From positions 3,100,001-3,164,000 of the forward strand of contig NZ_CP030047.1 in the NCBI RefSeq assembly GCF_015291625.1: a stretch of DNA of 64,000 bases, given 5' to 3'. Shown here in pieces: positions 32,747 through 42,042 of the stretch. The position numbers and the translations under genes are program-made. Each line of letters opens with the position of its first letter. Positions within the stretch are counted from its first letter, which is position 1. The notes under the pieces were generated by a model that was given only the letters and a program-made list of their open reading frames with translations, did no database searches and was not told the DNA's origin. This DNA comes from Bradyrhizobium sp. CCBAU 53421 (GTDB lineage: Bacteria; Pseudomonadota; Alphaproteobacteria; Rhizobiales; Xanthobacteraceae).

Positions 32747-34141
32747 CTAAACAATGTCGCTACTAAACGCCGGTTCGCGTTCGTGCAAATTTGCGACAAG
32801 CTGAAGGGCCTGCTCTAGCTCATCGCCCGAGATTGGAGCACCGATCGACAACCGTATCGCGTTTGGCGCTTGGCTCGGCGAGATCGCAAATGAATCGCTT
32901 GGAGCGGCAAGGACTCCATTGCGCGCCAATGTATTTATGAACTCGGCTCGGGACCATTTTGCCGGCAGCTTAACAAATGCATGCAACCCGCCCGGAAATG
33001 CACTGAAGTCGGCATGCTTGAGAGACGAACGCAGGATGTTGTGTCGTGCTTTCATCTCAATCTTGATTTCGGACAGGATGCGCTCGGCTTCGCCCGAAAG
33101 AATGAGCCGCGTTGCAAGTGCGATTTCAACGGGCGGCGGCAGTAGCATGGTGAACCGCAATCTTTCCGCTATTTGTTGCGCTACCGCTGCGTCGGGGCTT
33201 ACGACGTAGGCAATGCGAAGGCCGGAGGCTAACGTCTTTGCGAGGCCGCTTACGTAGATGACGACATCGGGGGCAAGTGCTGCGATCGGCGGTGGCGCGT
33301 CTGGCACGAGCTTGCCATAGGCATCGTCTTCAATGATGGCGATGCCGTTCTTGCGGGCAATTTCCGCGATGGTCTTCCGACGCTCCACGCCCATCATGGA
33401 TGCCGTGGGATTTTGTATCGTCGGCGTGCAATAGAGAGCCTTGGGGCGGTGTTCGCTGCAGGCTCGCTGGAGGGCATCCGGTAAGATTCCTTCGCCGTCC
33501 GTTTCGACGCCAATGAGCGTAATCCCGAGCAGTCGAGCTACGGCTTTTATAGCGGGCCATGTGAGTGCTTCCGTCAGCATAACGGCGCCAGGGCCGACGA
33601 TCTGCGACATGATGGCCAGGAAAGCGCCGCGGGCACCAGCCGATAAGGTGATCCGGTCTCTGAGATCACCCCCAAAACTGCTAGCCAACCATTGTCGTCC
33701 TGCATCGAAATGCGCCGGTTCTAGCTGACCTCCGCGGTACTCGAGCGCGAGTGCGCCCTTCTCTGAAGCAAGATCGGCTAGCGCCTTGCCGACTACGGAC
33801 AACGCCGGAACCGGGGGGGGCCAGTTCGACACGAGGCTGATCGTTGCGTCGATCTTGGCTCCTCTATCCGGTTCGGCATCGCGCACATAGGTGCCCTGGC
33901 CTGCCTTCGCGGCAATCAGCTTCCGGCTCCGAGCTTCCTCATAGGCGCGCGTGACGGTCGTGAAGTTGACGCCAAGTCCTTCGGCCAGTTCCCGCTGCGA
34001 CGGAAGCGGGTCTCCGGCCTTCAGCCGCCCAGCTTTGATGTCCTCGGCAAGCGCCTGAACGATACTAAGGTAGATGGGCCCTGAGGCTCCCTTCAGGTCA
34101 GGAAGCCACGAATAAACTTTTCCGAAATCGGCCCTTGCCAT
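32747..34141 (-). CDS. MocR-type PLP-dependent transcriptional regulator (GntR family)
   Basis: A 464-residue fusion. The N-terminal GntR winged HTH is at residues about 18-85 (IYLSIVQALAEDIKAGRLKA, LPSQRELAEGLGVNFTTVTR). The C-terminal part is a fold-type I aminotransferase domain with IQNPTASMMGVERRKTIAEI, IIEDDAYGKL and the PLP lysine in VSGLAKTLASGLRI. MocR proteins sense an amine or amino acid through PLP. It is divergent from the catabolic operon starting at 34336 and an 8-bp inverted repeat with a third copy lies between. The ATG at 34141 is preferred over far upstream starts. Confidence 0.9.
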   Translation of the reverse strand: MARADFGKVYSWLPDLKGASGPIYLSIVQALAEDIKAGRLKAGDPLPSQRELAEGLGVNFTTVTRAYEEARSRKLIAAKAGQGTYVRDAEPDRGAKIDATISLVSNWPPPVPALSVVGKALADLASEKGALALEYRGGQLEPAHFDAGRQWLASSFGGDLRDRITLSAGARGAFLAIMSQIVGPGAVMLTEALTWPAIKAVARLLGITLIGVETDGEGILPDALQRACSEHRPKALYCTPTIQNPTASMMGVERRKTIAEIARKNGIAIIEDDAYGKLVPDAPPPIAALAPDVVIYVSGLAKTLASGLRIAYVVSPDAAVAQQIAERLRFTMLLPPPVEIALATRLILSGEAERILSEIKIEMKARHNILRSSLKHADFSAFPGGLHAFVKLPAKWSRAEFINTLARNGVLAAPSDSFAISPSQAPNAIRLSIGAPISGDELEQALQLVANLHEREPAFSSDIV

Positions 34142-34165
34142 ACCCGTACATTCTCCATACTGTGG

Positions 34166-34187
34166 ACATACAGATGTAACTGTATGT
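34166..34187. promoter_or_regulatory. Candidate MocR operator
   Basis: ACATACAG (34166-34173) and CTGTATGT (34180-34187) form a perfect 8-bp inverted repeat with a six-base spacer. A further TGTATG copy in the same direction follows about 20 bases later (34202-34207). MocR regulators commonly use such a palindrome-plus-direct-repeat arrangement. It lies 25 bases upstream of the MocR start and 150 bases upstream of the divergent operon. Confidence 0.6.
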
Positions 34188-34335
34188 GACCTGAATCCAA
34201 GTGTATGGATGCGGGTTGGAAATGCAAGTCGTGCTGGGCCCCGATCGTTCACGCTTGGAGCCCGACCGGCGGAAAGCCGGCGAGCGAACCGGGCCAACCG
34301 CTTTGCATCCGGCGACGACCGAAGGGCAGGAAAAG

Positions 34336-35304
34336 ATGACGAGGAAGATCGCGGTTATCGTGGGCTGCGGCATTATGGGTAGCGATGTTGCGGCGATTTT
34401 CCTGTCGCAAGGCTGGGACGTACAGGCGGTTGCCCGGGACGAGACGAAGTGGGACGCCGTGAGAGCCCGCGTCGCACGAGCGGTTCAGCAACTTGACAGC
34501 CGTGGCACGGTCGGAACACTGCGGCTGGTCACAGACATTCGCGATCTCGCGTGGTCTGGTGTCCAGTTTGGGCTCGAGACTGTCCCCGAGGACTTCGAAG
34601 CGAAACGCAAGCTGTTTGCCGAACTGGATCGGCTCGTACCTCCTCAAATTCCCCTGCTCACCAACACCTCGGGACTACGAATTAGCGAGATTGCAAGGGA
34701 TTGCGCCACACGTGAACGGATGGGAGGCCTGCATTTCTTCTTGCCAGCGCATTTGGTGCCCGCGGTCGAGGTTGTGCGCGGAGAATTGACGCAGGCTTGG
34801 GTCATCGATCGTCTATCGAACATCCTGCGATCGGTCGATCGAATCCCAATCCGTGTCGAAAAAGACGTGCCAGGCTTCCTGGCAAATCGCATCCAACACG
34901 CCCTCATGCGGGAGGCGTTCGCAGTCATTGATGAGGGATTGGCGCGCCCGGAAGACGTGGATGCGGCCGTTCGCTTTGGTTTCGGCTTTCGATATGTCGC
35001 AGCCGGTCCCATCCTCCAGAAGGAACTGTCGGGCCTTGATACTCAGCTGGCCGCAGGACGCTCAATCTATCCTGCTCTGAATACCGCATCGAAGCCGAGC
35101 CGTGTTTTGACCGAGCTTGTCGCCTCCGGACACTACGGGACAAAGACCGGGCAAGGCTTCTGGAAGTGGACACCGGAGGGCATCGCTGCCGAACAACAGC
35201 GGTTTGAGCGTGCCCTGATCGCGGCGGTCAAGCTTCTGAAGGAAGACGGGCAAGGGACAAATCATATACCCGTTGAGCCGAACTCGGGCGGAGCCACCAA
35301 GTGA
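34336..35304 (+). CDS. 3-hydroxyacyl-CoA dehydrogenase-family NAD-dependent enzyme
   Basis: A 322-residue dehydrogenase. The Rossmann motif is IAVIVGCGIMGSDVAAIFLS at residues 5-24. LLTNTSGLRISEIA and GLHFFLPAHLVPAVEVVRG (catalytic His) follow, and the C-terminal domain has VPGFLANRIQHALMREAFAV and GTKTGQGFWKW. The fold serves beta-hydroxyacyl-CoA and other beta-hydroxy acids; the substrate here is not known. GGCAGGAAAAG precedes the ATG. It is the first gene of the MocR-controlled operon and overlaps the next gene by GTGA. Confidence 0.88.
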   Translation: MTRKIAVIVGCGIMGSDVAAIFLSQGWDVQAVARDETKWDAVRARVARAVQQLDSRGTVGTLRLVTDIRDLAWSGVQFGLETVPEDFEAKRKLFAELDRLVPPQIPLLTNTSGLRISEIARDCATRERMGGLHFFLPAHLVPAVEVVRGELTQAWVIDRLSNILRSVDRIPIRVEKDVPGFLANRIQHALMREAFAVIDEGLARPEDVDAAVRFGFGFRYVAAGPILQKELSGLDTQLAAGRSIYPALNTASKPSRVLTELVASGHYGTKTGQGFWKWTPEGIAAEQQRFERALIAAVKLLKEDGQGTNHIPVEPNSGGATK

Positions 35305-36299
35305 GTGAACTCGCCGTCGACTTCGAAGAAATCGCAGCGGCACAGGCGCGCAGCGCAGAGTTTGCCCTCAAGACACCGCTACTGACCAATCACGTACTGG
35401 ACCGACGCGTCGGCGGCCGCATCTTCATCAAGGCGGAAAACTTCCAGCGAACGGGTTCCTTCAAATTCAGAGGGGCGATCAATCGGCTGCTTGCGATTCC
35501 AAAAAGCGAGCGGCAAAGAGGTGTGGTCGCGTTTTCATCTGGCAACCACGCTCTGGCGGTCGCGGAAGCCGCCAGGATCCTCGACATCCCTGCTGCGGTC
35601 ATCATGCCGTGCGATGCTCCGGCCATCAAAATCACGGGCGCCAAATCTCGTGATGCAGAAGTGATTCTCTACGACCGGACGGCCGATGACCGCGAGGCAA
35701 TAGCCGCCTCGCTCATCGAACGCAGAGGCGCAGTGCTCGTCCCACCGTTCGATGATCCACTTGTTATCGCCGGACAAGGGGTTGGGGCATTCGAGGCGAT
35801 CGAGCAGTTGTCAAACGGCTCCGGGATCGAGCAACCCGACCAAGTCATCATTTGCTGTAGTGGGGGAGGTCTCGCGTCTGGCTGGAGCGCCCTGCTGCAT
35901 AGCGTCAGTGAGAAGATCGCAATTTTTACCGTAGAGCCCGCCGGTCTTGACGACATGGCTCGCTCTCTTGCGAGCGGTCGCTGGGAGAGCAACGACCGTG
36001 CCGCAGAGACGATCTGCGATGCGCTACGGGTATCGACGCCAGGAAAGCTTACGCTTCCGGTTCTTCTCGCGCGCGGCGCGAAAGGGCTGAGCGTTAGCGA
36101 CAGCGAGGTTCTCCACGCGGTGTTATTTGCGTTCACCGAGCTGAAGCTCGTGCTCGAGCCCAGCGGAGCTGCTGCTCTTGCCGCGGTGCTTGCCCAGAAG
36201 ATTGAAACCTGCGGCCGCGACACACTGGTTGTCGCATCGGGCGGCAATGTCGATCAGGCTCTCCTTGCCAACATCGTAACCATGCGAGCTTACGTATGA
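35301..36299 (+). CDS. Threonine/serine dehydratase-family PLP enzyme
   Basis: A 332-residue fold-type II PLP enzyme. The Schiff-base lysine is in RTGSFKFRGA (about residue 52), FSSGNHALAVAEAARIL binds the substrate carboxylate, and CCSGGGLASGW is the phosphate-binding glycine loop. Members deaminate threonine, serine or threo-3-hydroxyaspartate, or racemise serine. The GTG start overlaps the previous stop; another GTG at 35305 is out of this frame. Overlaps the aminotransferase gene by ATGA. With RidA downstream, an enamine/imine product is likely. Confidence 0.88.
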   Translation: MSELAVDFEEIAAAQARSAEFALKTPLLTNHVLDRRVGGRIFIKAENFQRTGSFKFRGAINRLLAIPKSERQRGVVAFSSGNHALAVAEAARILDIPAAVIMPCDAPAIKITGAKSRDAEVILYDRTADDREAIAASLIERRGAVLVPPFDDPLVIAGQGVGAFEAIEQLSNGSGIEQPDQVIICCSGGGLASGWSALLHSVSEKIAIFTVEPAGLDDMARSLASGRWESNDRAAETICDALRVSTPGKLTLPVLLARGAKGLSVSDSEVLHAVLFAFTELKLVLEPSGAAALAAVLAQKIETCGRDTLVVASGGNVDQALLANIVTMRAYV

Positions 36300-37534
36300 T
36301 CCCGCGTTCACCCCGAATGGCGTCTTTAAAGACCTCGCCAGCCTCGATTCTCGCAAAGCAAGCAAGAGCATTGAGGGCAACCGGACGCGACATCATCCTT
36401 TTGTCTTCGGGCGAGATCGAGTTTCCGACCCCGCCTCACGTCATCGAGGCCGGTCTGCGAGCCGCAAAGGCGGTGCCGGTCGGCTACACGAACGTCGACG
36501 GAAGCGTTGAACTCAAGGAAGCCGTGCGCGGCAAGTTCGCGCGCGAAAATAACCTTTGTGTCGGCCTCGAAGAGCTCATTGTATGCAACGGCTCCAAGCA
36601 GGTGATGTTCAATGCGCTGACGGCGACGGTTTCTCCCGGTGATGAGGTCATCGTGCCGGCGCCGTACTGGGCGTCGTATCTGGATCTTGCAACGATCACT
36701 GGAGCGGTTCCAGTGGTTGTAGATACATCCGCCGCGTCCGGTTGGAAGCTGACGCCACATGACCTCGATCGCGCAATCACGCAGCGCACCCGCTGGGTTA
36801 TCATCAACAATCCGGTAAACCCTACCGGAGGTGTCTATTCTGCAGCGGAATTGCGGGCCCTCGCCGCCGTGCTGCAGCATCACCCAGACATCCTCGTGAT
36901 GTCGGATGATCTCTACGAGCACATTATTTTCGACGAGACGGAGTTCGCGACAATGGCATCTGCCGCTCCCCAGATGAGGGAGCGCACCCTGACAATCAAC
37001 GGTGTCTCGAAGGCCTACGCCATGATGGGATGGCGGATCGGCTACGGCGCTGGCCCGGCAAGCCTCATCGCCGACATGGTGAAGGTCCAGTCGCAGAGCA
37101 CTTCGAACGCAAGCACGGTGAGCCAGGCGGCGGCCGAAGCGGCGCTGAATGGGCCTCAGGATGAGATTGCGCGGAGGCAGACACTGCTCGCGACGGCTCG
37201 CGCCCATGTCGTCGACGCCGTTGCGAAGATACCCGGCCTGAGCATGCGTTCTCCGGCGGGGACGTTCTATGCTTACATATCGTGCGAGCAGCTCCTGCAG
37301 AGCTCTGCAGCCCTCGGCAGAGGTTGGCGCACGGATGCTGACCTCGCGCGCTTCGTTCTTGATGAAGCCGGCGTGGTGGTCTTGCCGGGCGACGATTGCG
37401 GGCTCTCTCCGTTCTTCCGCATCAATTTTGGTTGCTCCTCCTCATTACTCGATCAGGCGCTCGATCGGATTGCTCGCGCGGTTGAGGTCGCGAGCGCGGA
37501 CGGTCTCGATGACTCGCGGCTGGAGACAACATGA
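36296..37534 (+). CDS. Class I pyridoxal phosphate aminotransferase
   Basis: A 412-residue aspartate-aminotransferase-like enzyme of fold type I. It has IILLSSGEIEFPTPPHVIEA, TNVDGSVELKEAV, VCNGSKQVMFNAL, NNPVNPTGGVYSAAEL (substrate Asn), MSDDLYEHIIFDE and the PLP lysine in NGVSKAYAMMGWRIGYG. The carboxylate-binding Arg lies in FFRINFG. The amino donor is unknown. Overlaps both neighbours by ATGA. Confidence 0.9.
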   Translation: MIPRSPRMASLKTSPASILAKQARALRATGRDIILLSSGEIEFPTPPHVIEAGLRAAKAVPVGYTNVDGSVELKEAVRGKFARENNLCVGLEELIVCNGSKQVMFNALTATVSPGDEVIVPAPYWASYLDLATITGAVPVVVDTSAASGWKLTPHDLDRAITQRTRWVIINNPVNPTGGVYSAAELRALAAVLQHHPDILVMSDDLYEHIIFDETEFATMASAAPQMRERTLTINGVSKAYAMMGWRIGYGAGPASLIADMVKVQSQSTSNASTVSQAAAEAALNGPQDEIARRQTLLATARAHVVDAVAKIPGLSMRSPAGTFYAYISCEQLLQSSAALGRGWRTDADLARFVLDEAGVVVLPGDDCGLSPFFRINFGCSSSLLDQALDRIARAVEVASADGLDDSRLETT

Positions 37535-38016
37535 GCGCGATCGAAGGGAAACTGGCCTCACTTGGTCTTAAGCTGCCGGCCCGCGCGCCCGCTATGGCAC
37601 TCTACGCGCCGGTTTCGATTGACGGTGGAATTGCCTTTGTCAGTGGCCAGTTGCCGCGTGATGGGGACCGGATCACAGTAACGGGCCCCGTAGGCAGAGA
37701 AGCCAGTTTGGAGGCCGCCCGCGACGGCGCTCGACTTGCGCTATTGCGGGGGCTGGCGGCGCTACAACACGAGATCGGATCGCTGGATCACGTCCGGCGG
37801 ATTCTTAAACTGTCGGTCTATGTCCAAAGCGCGCCGGATTTCGCCGAGCAGAGCGCCGTTGCGGACGCTGCGTCCGAGCTCCTTTATCGGCTATTTGACG
37901 ATGCTGACTCTCACGCGAGGACGGCAGTTGGCGTGGCGCAACTCCCCAAGAACGCATCGGTCGAGCTCGAGCTGATTGTCGGGCTAGCGCCCACTTACGC
38001 TGAAAGGAATGTGTGA
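37531..38016 (+). CDS. RidA family protein
   Basis: A 161-residue member of the YjgF/RidA superfamily, which hydrolyses reactive enamines and imines released by PLP enzymes. Landmarks are VSIDGGIAFVSGQLPRDGDR, a central NLEA-like GLAALQHEIGSLDHVRRILK and ARTAVGVAQLPKNASVELEL with the conserved Arg and Glu of the active site. It belongs to the longer XynB-like branch. Being coupled to a dehydratase and an aminotransferase supports a detoxifying or catalytic step on their product. Confidence 0.88.
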   Translation: MSAIEGKLASLGLKLPARAPAMALYAPVSIDGGIAFVSGQLPRDGDRITVTGPVGREASLEAARDGARLALLRGLAALQHEIGSLDHVRRILKLSVYVQSAPDFAEQSAVADAASELLYRLFDDADSHARTAVGVAQLPKNASVELELIVGLAPTYAERNV

Positions 38017-38891
38017 TGACGCCTGTGAATCGCCAGCCGCGCGATAGCGACGGCGTTGTAAAGAAGGCCCCCGAGACGATCAGGGTCCAGACGCCAGACG
38101 GGCTCGCGATATCCGCCCAGGTGTGGGGTAATCCAAGCGGACCCGAGATTCTGTTCATTCACGGTTTTTCTCAGAGCTATCTTTCCTGGAAGCGGCAATT
38201 CGGCAGCGATCTCGCTGGGGAGTTTCGTCTCGTGACCTACGATTTGCGCGGGCACGGTGGTTCAGACAAACCTCTCACGCCGGAGAGCTATCGTAGCTCA
38301 AAACTCTGGGCCGATGAGTTGCAGTCAGTCATGGCGGCGGCGAATCTCAAGCGTCCGGTTCTGGTCGCGTGGTCATACGGCGGCCGCGTTGTCACGGACT
38401 ATCTTTTGACGCACGGCGCGGAGAGAATCGCTGCAATCAACTTTGTCGATGCGACGACCAAGGTCGCTCCCGACGTGTTCGGCGCGGCCATGGGTCTGCA
38501 GACTTCGATGGCATCGGCGGATCTCGCGACGAGCATCGCGGCGACTCGTGATTTTCTCAAAAGCTGCTTCGAAGTGCAGCCGAGGGCCGAGGCATTCGAG
38601 CAGATGCTTGCTTTCAACATGCTGGTCCCGCCGCAGGTACGCGCCGGGATGGCTGGCCGGCCGCTCGACGTCGATGAGGTCCTAAAAGCTCTCAAAATTC
38701 CTGTCTTGGTGACACATGGGCAGGAAGACCGTGTCATCAGCACGAATATGGCCAAACACACCGCAAACACTATTCCAAATTCAAATCTCTCGATCTACGA
38801 GGGCATTGGCCATACCCCCTTCTACGAAGCGCCTGATCGCTTTAACGCTGAACTCGCCGCTTTGGCCCGTGCCGTAAACAGCTCCAACTGA
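38016..38891 (+). CDS. Alpha/beta hydrolase
   Basis: A 291-residue hydrolase. The oxyanion region is ILFIHGFSQSYLSWKRQFG, the nucleophile elbow VAWSYGGRVVTDY (Ser near residue 114), the Asp is in VTHGQEDRVIS and the His in IGHTPFYEAPDRF, so the triad is complete. Substrate unknown; an ester or amide would fit the cluster. The ATG at 38016 overlaps the RidA stop; GTG 38013 is just upstream. Confidence 0.88.
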   Translation: MTPVNRQPRDSDGVVKKAPETIRVQTPDGLAISAQVWGNPSGPEILFIHGFSQSYLSWKRQFGSDLAGEFRLVTYDLRGHGGSDKPLTPESYRSSKLWADELQSVMAAANLKRPVLVAWSYGGRVVTDYLLTHGAERIAAINFVDATTKVAPDVFGAAMGLQTSMASADLATSIAATRDFLKSCFEVQPRAEAFEQMLAFNMLVPPQVRAGMAGRPLDVDEVLKALKIPVLVTHGQEDRVISTNMAKHTANTIPNSNLSIYEGIGHTPFYEAPDRFNAELAALARAVNSSN

Positions 38892-38899
38892 AGGGGGAG

Positions 38900-39760
38900 A
38901 TGTTGGACAGCTTAGCCGTGGTGGCATTCGAGGTCGTTACCTTCGGAGCTATCGTAGTCCTCGTTGTGTCGGGGCTGGGTATCATCGTCAGCATGATGGG
39001 CATATTCAACTTTGCCCATGGCGAGCTCGTTCTGCTCGGGGCGTATGTCACCTACCTGGCCCATAGCTTGGGCCTGCCCGTTTGGGCCGGTATGGTCGCT
39101 GCGCCATTTCTCGTCGGTGCCATAGGTTTTGTCCTCGAGCGGCTGATCGTACGTCGGTTTTATGCAGCTCCCGTCGCGGCCATGGTCGCAACCTACGCGG
39201 TCGGACTCGTCATCCGCGAGACGGTGCGTGGTCTCATTGGAGGCCTCTACCTCGCCGTCCCTGATCCACTTGGCGGCTCATTTCAGCTGGGCGATCTCTA
39301 CGTCTCCAAGTGGCGGTGTGCGATTGTGGTCACGACTGCGATCGTGATGGCGGCGAGCTACCGCTTGCTCAACCACACGTCTTTTGGACTAGAAGTTCGT
39401 GCATCGCTCGAGAATCCGGTGTTGGCCAGGGCCTCCGGAATTTCCACGGGCCGGATCTACAGCGCCACGTTCGCCTTTGGCGCGGCGTTGGCAGGATTGG
39501 CAGGCGCGTTGATCGTGCCTGTGTTCACGCTCTTCGCCGATCTGGGAATCCGATTTCTTATCCAGGGCTTTGTGGCCGTCATGGTCGGTGGTGTCGGGTC
39601 CTTCGCAGGATCTCTGGTGGGCGCGGGAGTAGTCGGCGCGCTGAATGCATCGCTCCCGTGGATCATGGCGCCGGTAGTCGCCGACGTGTCGGTTCTCCTA
39701 TTTGCAATTCTGTTGGTCAAGGTCCGGCCGCAAGGCCTCGTATCAAAAAGGGGAGGCTAG
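38900..39760 (+). CDS. livH: Branched-chain amino acid-type ABC transporter permease LivH
   Basis: A 286-residue permease with about eight transmembrane segments. LivH hallmarks are GIFNFAHGELVLLGAYVTYL near residue 35 and the cytoplasmic coupling helix NPVLARASGISTGRIYSATF, then VAVMVGGVGSFAGSLVGAGV. It is the first subunit of a complete HAAT importer. GGGGGAG precedes the start. The binding-protein gene follows after four bases. Confidence 0.9.
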   Translation: MLDSLAVVAFEVVTFGAIVVLVVSGLGIIVSMMGIFNFAHGELVLLGAYVTYLAHSLGLPVWAGMVAAPFLVGAIGFVLERLIVRRFYAAPVAAMVATYAVGLVIRETVRGLIGGLYLAVPDPLGGSFQLGDLYVSKWRCAIVVTTAIVMAASYRLLNHTSFGLEVRASLENPVLARASGISTGRIYSATFAFGAALAGLAGALIVPVFTLFADLGIRFLIQGFVAVMVGGVGSFAGSLVGAGVVGALNASLPWIMAPVVADVSVLLFAILLVKVRPQGLVSKRGG

Positions 39761-39764
39761 TAAC

Positions 39765-40976
39765 ATGCTTAATCTGCAGCTGAGCCGGCGCCGCTTGCTT
39801 AGTCGTGTGGGCAGGGGGAGTCTAGTCATCGCCGCCGGAGCAGCCGGTTTAGCGTCGCCGATCCGTCGCTCATCGGCATCTGATCCGATCAAGATCGGGG
39901 TCGCGACGGACCTGACAGGGCCGTTGGGTTTCGCTGGGACCGCTAATGCGAACGTTGCGCGGATGGTGGTGAAGGAGATCAACGACAACGGTGGCCTGCT
40001 CGGCAGACCTGTGCAGCTGTTCATCGAGGATACGGCTTCAAACGAATCGGTCGCTATCGGGAATGTTCGAAAATTGATCCAGCGCGACAAGGTCGACGTA
40101 GTGATCGGTGGTCTTGCAAGCTCGATGCGGAATGCCATCAAGGACGTCGTCGTTACCAAAGGCAGAACGCTTTATATCTATCCCCAACTGTATGAGGGGA
40201 AGGAATGCACGCCTTACATATTCTGTACTGGTCCGACGCCCGCGCAGCAATGTGACGAACTCATACCCTGGTTGACCAAGGGCGGCGCGAAGCGTTTCGC
40301 CTTACCTGGAGCGAACTACGTCTGGCCACGCTCCCTGAATGCTTATGCCAGAAAGGTTATCGAGGCAAACGGGGCCGAGGTTGTCTTTGAGGAGTACTAC
40401 CCTCTTGACCAGATCGACTTCACGTTTGCCGTTAGCCGAATAATCTCGAATAGGGCTGATGTTGTATTCAATACAGTTATTCCGCCTGGCGTCGGACCGC
40501 TTTTCAAGCAACTGTCCGACGCTGGCTTTATCAGAAATGGTGGCCGGCTCGCCTGTGTCTACTATGACGAGAACACCCTTGGCATCAACCCTTCCGCCGA
40601 AATCGAGGGCTTAGCAAGCTGTCTCGATTATTTCAAAGCGGTGACGCTCGAGGATCCCGTAAGCGCCAAGATCCAAGCAGAGTATGAGCGACAGTTTCCC
40701 GCCTCGTCGCTGTTCGCGGCAGGCAGCGCTGCAACCGGGGTTTATCGCGGGCTCAAGATGTGGCAGGCCGCCGTCAAGGAGGCCGGCGGCACAGACCGAG
40801 ACGCGGTCGCTGCCTCCCTTGATCATGCAAAGATATCGGAAGCCCCTGGGGGGCCTGCGGAGATGGTGCCAGGCAGCCGCCACTGTCGAATGCGGATGTA
40901 CATCGCTGTCGCGAAGCAAGGCAAATACGAACTCGCAGCACGTAGTCCGTCTCTCGTCGATCCGAGGGAGTGCTGA
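39765..40976 (+). CDS. ABC transporter substrate-binding protein (AmiC/LivJ type)
   Basis: A 403-residue periplasmic binding protein. The leader SRRRLLSRVGRGSLVIAAGA looks like a Tat signal. The mature part begins DPIKIGVATDLTGPLG and contains MVVKEINDNGGLLGRPVQLF, typical of the amide/urea/branched-chain group (AmiC, UrtA, LivJ). Resemblance to AmiC and the nearby amidase suggest an amide or related ligand, but this is inference. GGGGAGG precedes the ATG at 39765. Confidence 0.88.
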   Translation: MLNLQLSRRRLLSRVGRGSLVIAAGAAGLASPIRRSSASDPIKIGVATDLTGPLGFAGTANANVARMVVKEINDNGGLLGRPVQLFIEDTASNESVAIGNVRKLIQRDKVDVVIGGLASSMRNAIKDVVVTKGRTLYIYPQLYEGKECTPYIFCTGPTPAQQCDELIPWLTKGGAKRFALPGANYVWPRSLNAYARKVIEANGAEVVFEEYYPLDQIDFTFAVSRIISNRADVVFNTVIPPGVGPLFKQLSDAGFIRNGGRLACVYYDENTLGINPSAEIEGLASCLDYFKAVTLEDPVSAKIQAEYERQFPASSLFAAGSAATGVYRGLKMWQAAVKEAGGTDRDAVAASLDHAKISEAPGGPAEMVPGSRHCRMRMYIAVAKQGKYELAARSPSLVDPREC

Positions 40977-40977
40977 G

Positions 40978-42042
40978 TTGACCACAACTTCAATTGAGCG
41001 CCGGGCGTTCGCGAACACGCTACGCCCGTCTGCTCAGATCAGCCGCTGGCTGCATGGCCGAACGTTGATCGAAATCGCCGCGCTCGCTACGTTCTTGATC
41101 CTTCCGCTAATCGTATCGAACTATCTTGTGGTTTTTGCGACACGGATCTTGATCCTGTGCATTTTCGCGCTGTCGTTCGATTTGCTTTGGGGCTGTGCCG
41201 GTATCATGAGCTTTGGCCAGTCACTTTTCTTTGGTGCAGCTGGGTATGGCGTCGCGCTCGCGGCTCGCGACTTTGGAGTGACTTCACTCTTAGCGGTGCT
41301 GCCGATTGGACTGCTGGTCGGGTTTGCTGTTGCGACGCTGGTCGGAAGTGTTCTTCTACTAGGGAGGCGTCAAGCAAGCGTCGTGTTCATTTCGATGGGA
41401 ACATTAACGGGTTCTTACGCAGCTGAGCGGCTCGCGCGCGGCTGGTATTATCTGGGAGGTCAGAACGGCATTCCGTCAATTCCGCCGATGACAATCGGAC
41501 CTTATGATCTAGCTGAAGGAGTTGGTTTCTATTTCGCCTCGCTTTTGCTCCTACTCATCGTCTACGCGGCCTGCCGGTTCGTGATAGCGTCGCAGTTCGG
41601 CCTCGTGTTAGCGGGCCTGCGCGATGGAGAGCAACGCCTTCTGTACTTCGGGTATAGAGTTCAACATTTCAAGTTAGTTACCTTTTCAGTGGGTGGCGCA
41701 ATCGCGGGGCTGGCGGGAGGCCTCTACACCTTCCACGAAGGGTTTGCCGGCCCAGGAAGCCTTGGTGTCGTCCTGTCGACGCAGGTCGTTCTTTACGTGC
41801 TGTTCGGGGGGGCCGGCACACTGATTGGGGCGGTTATCGGGACGACCACAATCGAGACCTTGGGCTTTTGGTTTTCAAATTCGTATCAAGAGGTGTGGCC
41901 TATCATCCTTGGGTTGATCCTCGTAATCGTCATCACGCTTCGTCCGGCGGGACTGATAAGCTTCCTGCTGGATCGTCGTGAAGGAACTGACGTCCCGGTA
42001 ATGCCCCCAGCGGCGAAGGGAGGTTGTGATGACCCTGCTTAA
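40978..42042 (+). CDS. livM: Branched-chain amino acid-type ABC transporter permease LivM
   Basis: A 354-residue permease with about nine or ten transmembrane segments. The LivM signature is FALSFDLLWGCAGIMSFGQS followed by LFFGAAGYGVA, and QVVLYVLFGGAGTLIGAVIG near the C-terminus. The TTG at 40978, one base after the previous stop and behind GAGGGAG, begins a sensible N-terminus (TTTSIERRAFANTL). Overlaps livG by 14 bases. Confidence 0.9.
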   Translation: MTTTSIERRAFANTLRPSAQISRWLHGRTLIEIAALATFLILPLIVSNYLVVFATRILILCIFALSFDLLWGCAGIMSFGQSLFFGAAGYGVALAARDFGVTSLLAVLPIGLLVGFAVATLVGSVLLLGRRQASVVFISMGTLTGSYAAERLARGWYYLGGQNGIPSIPPMTIGPYDLAEGVGFYFASLLLLLIVYAACRFVIASQFGLVLAGLRDGEQRLLYFGYRVQHFKLVTFSVGGAIAGLAGGLYTFHEGFAGPGSLGVVLSTQVVLYVLFGGAGTLIGAVIGTTTIETLGFWFSNSYQEVWPIILGLILVIVITLRPAGLISFLLDRREGTDVPVMPPAAKGGCDDPA

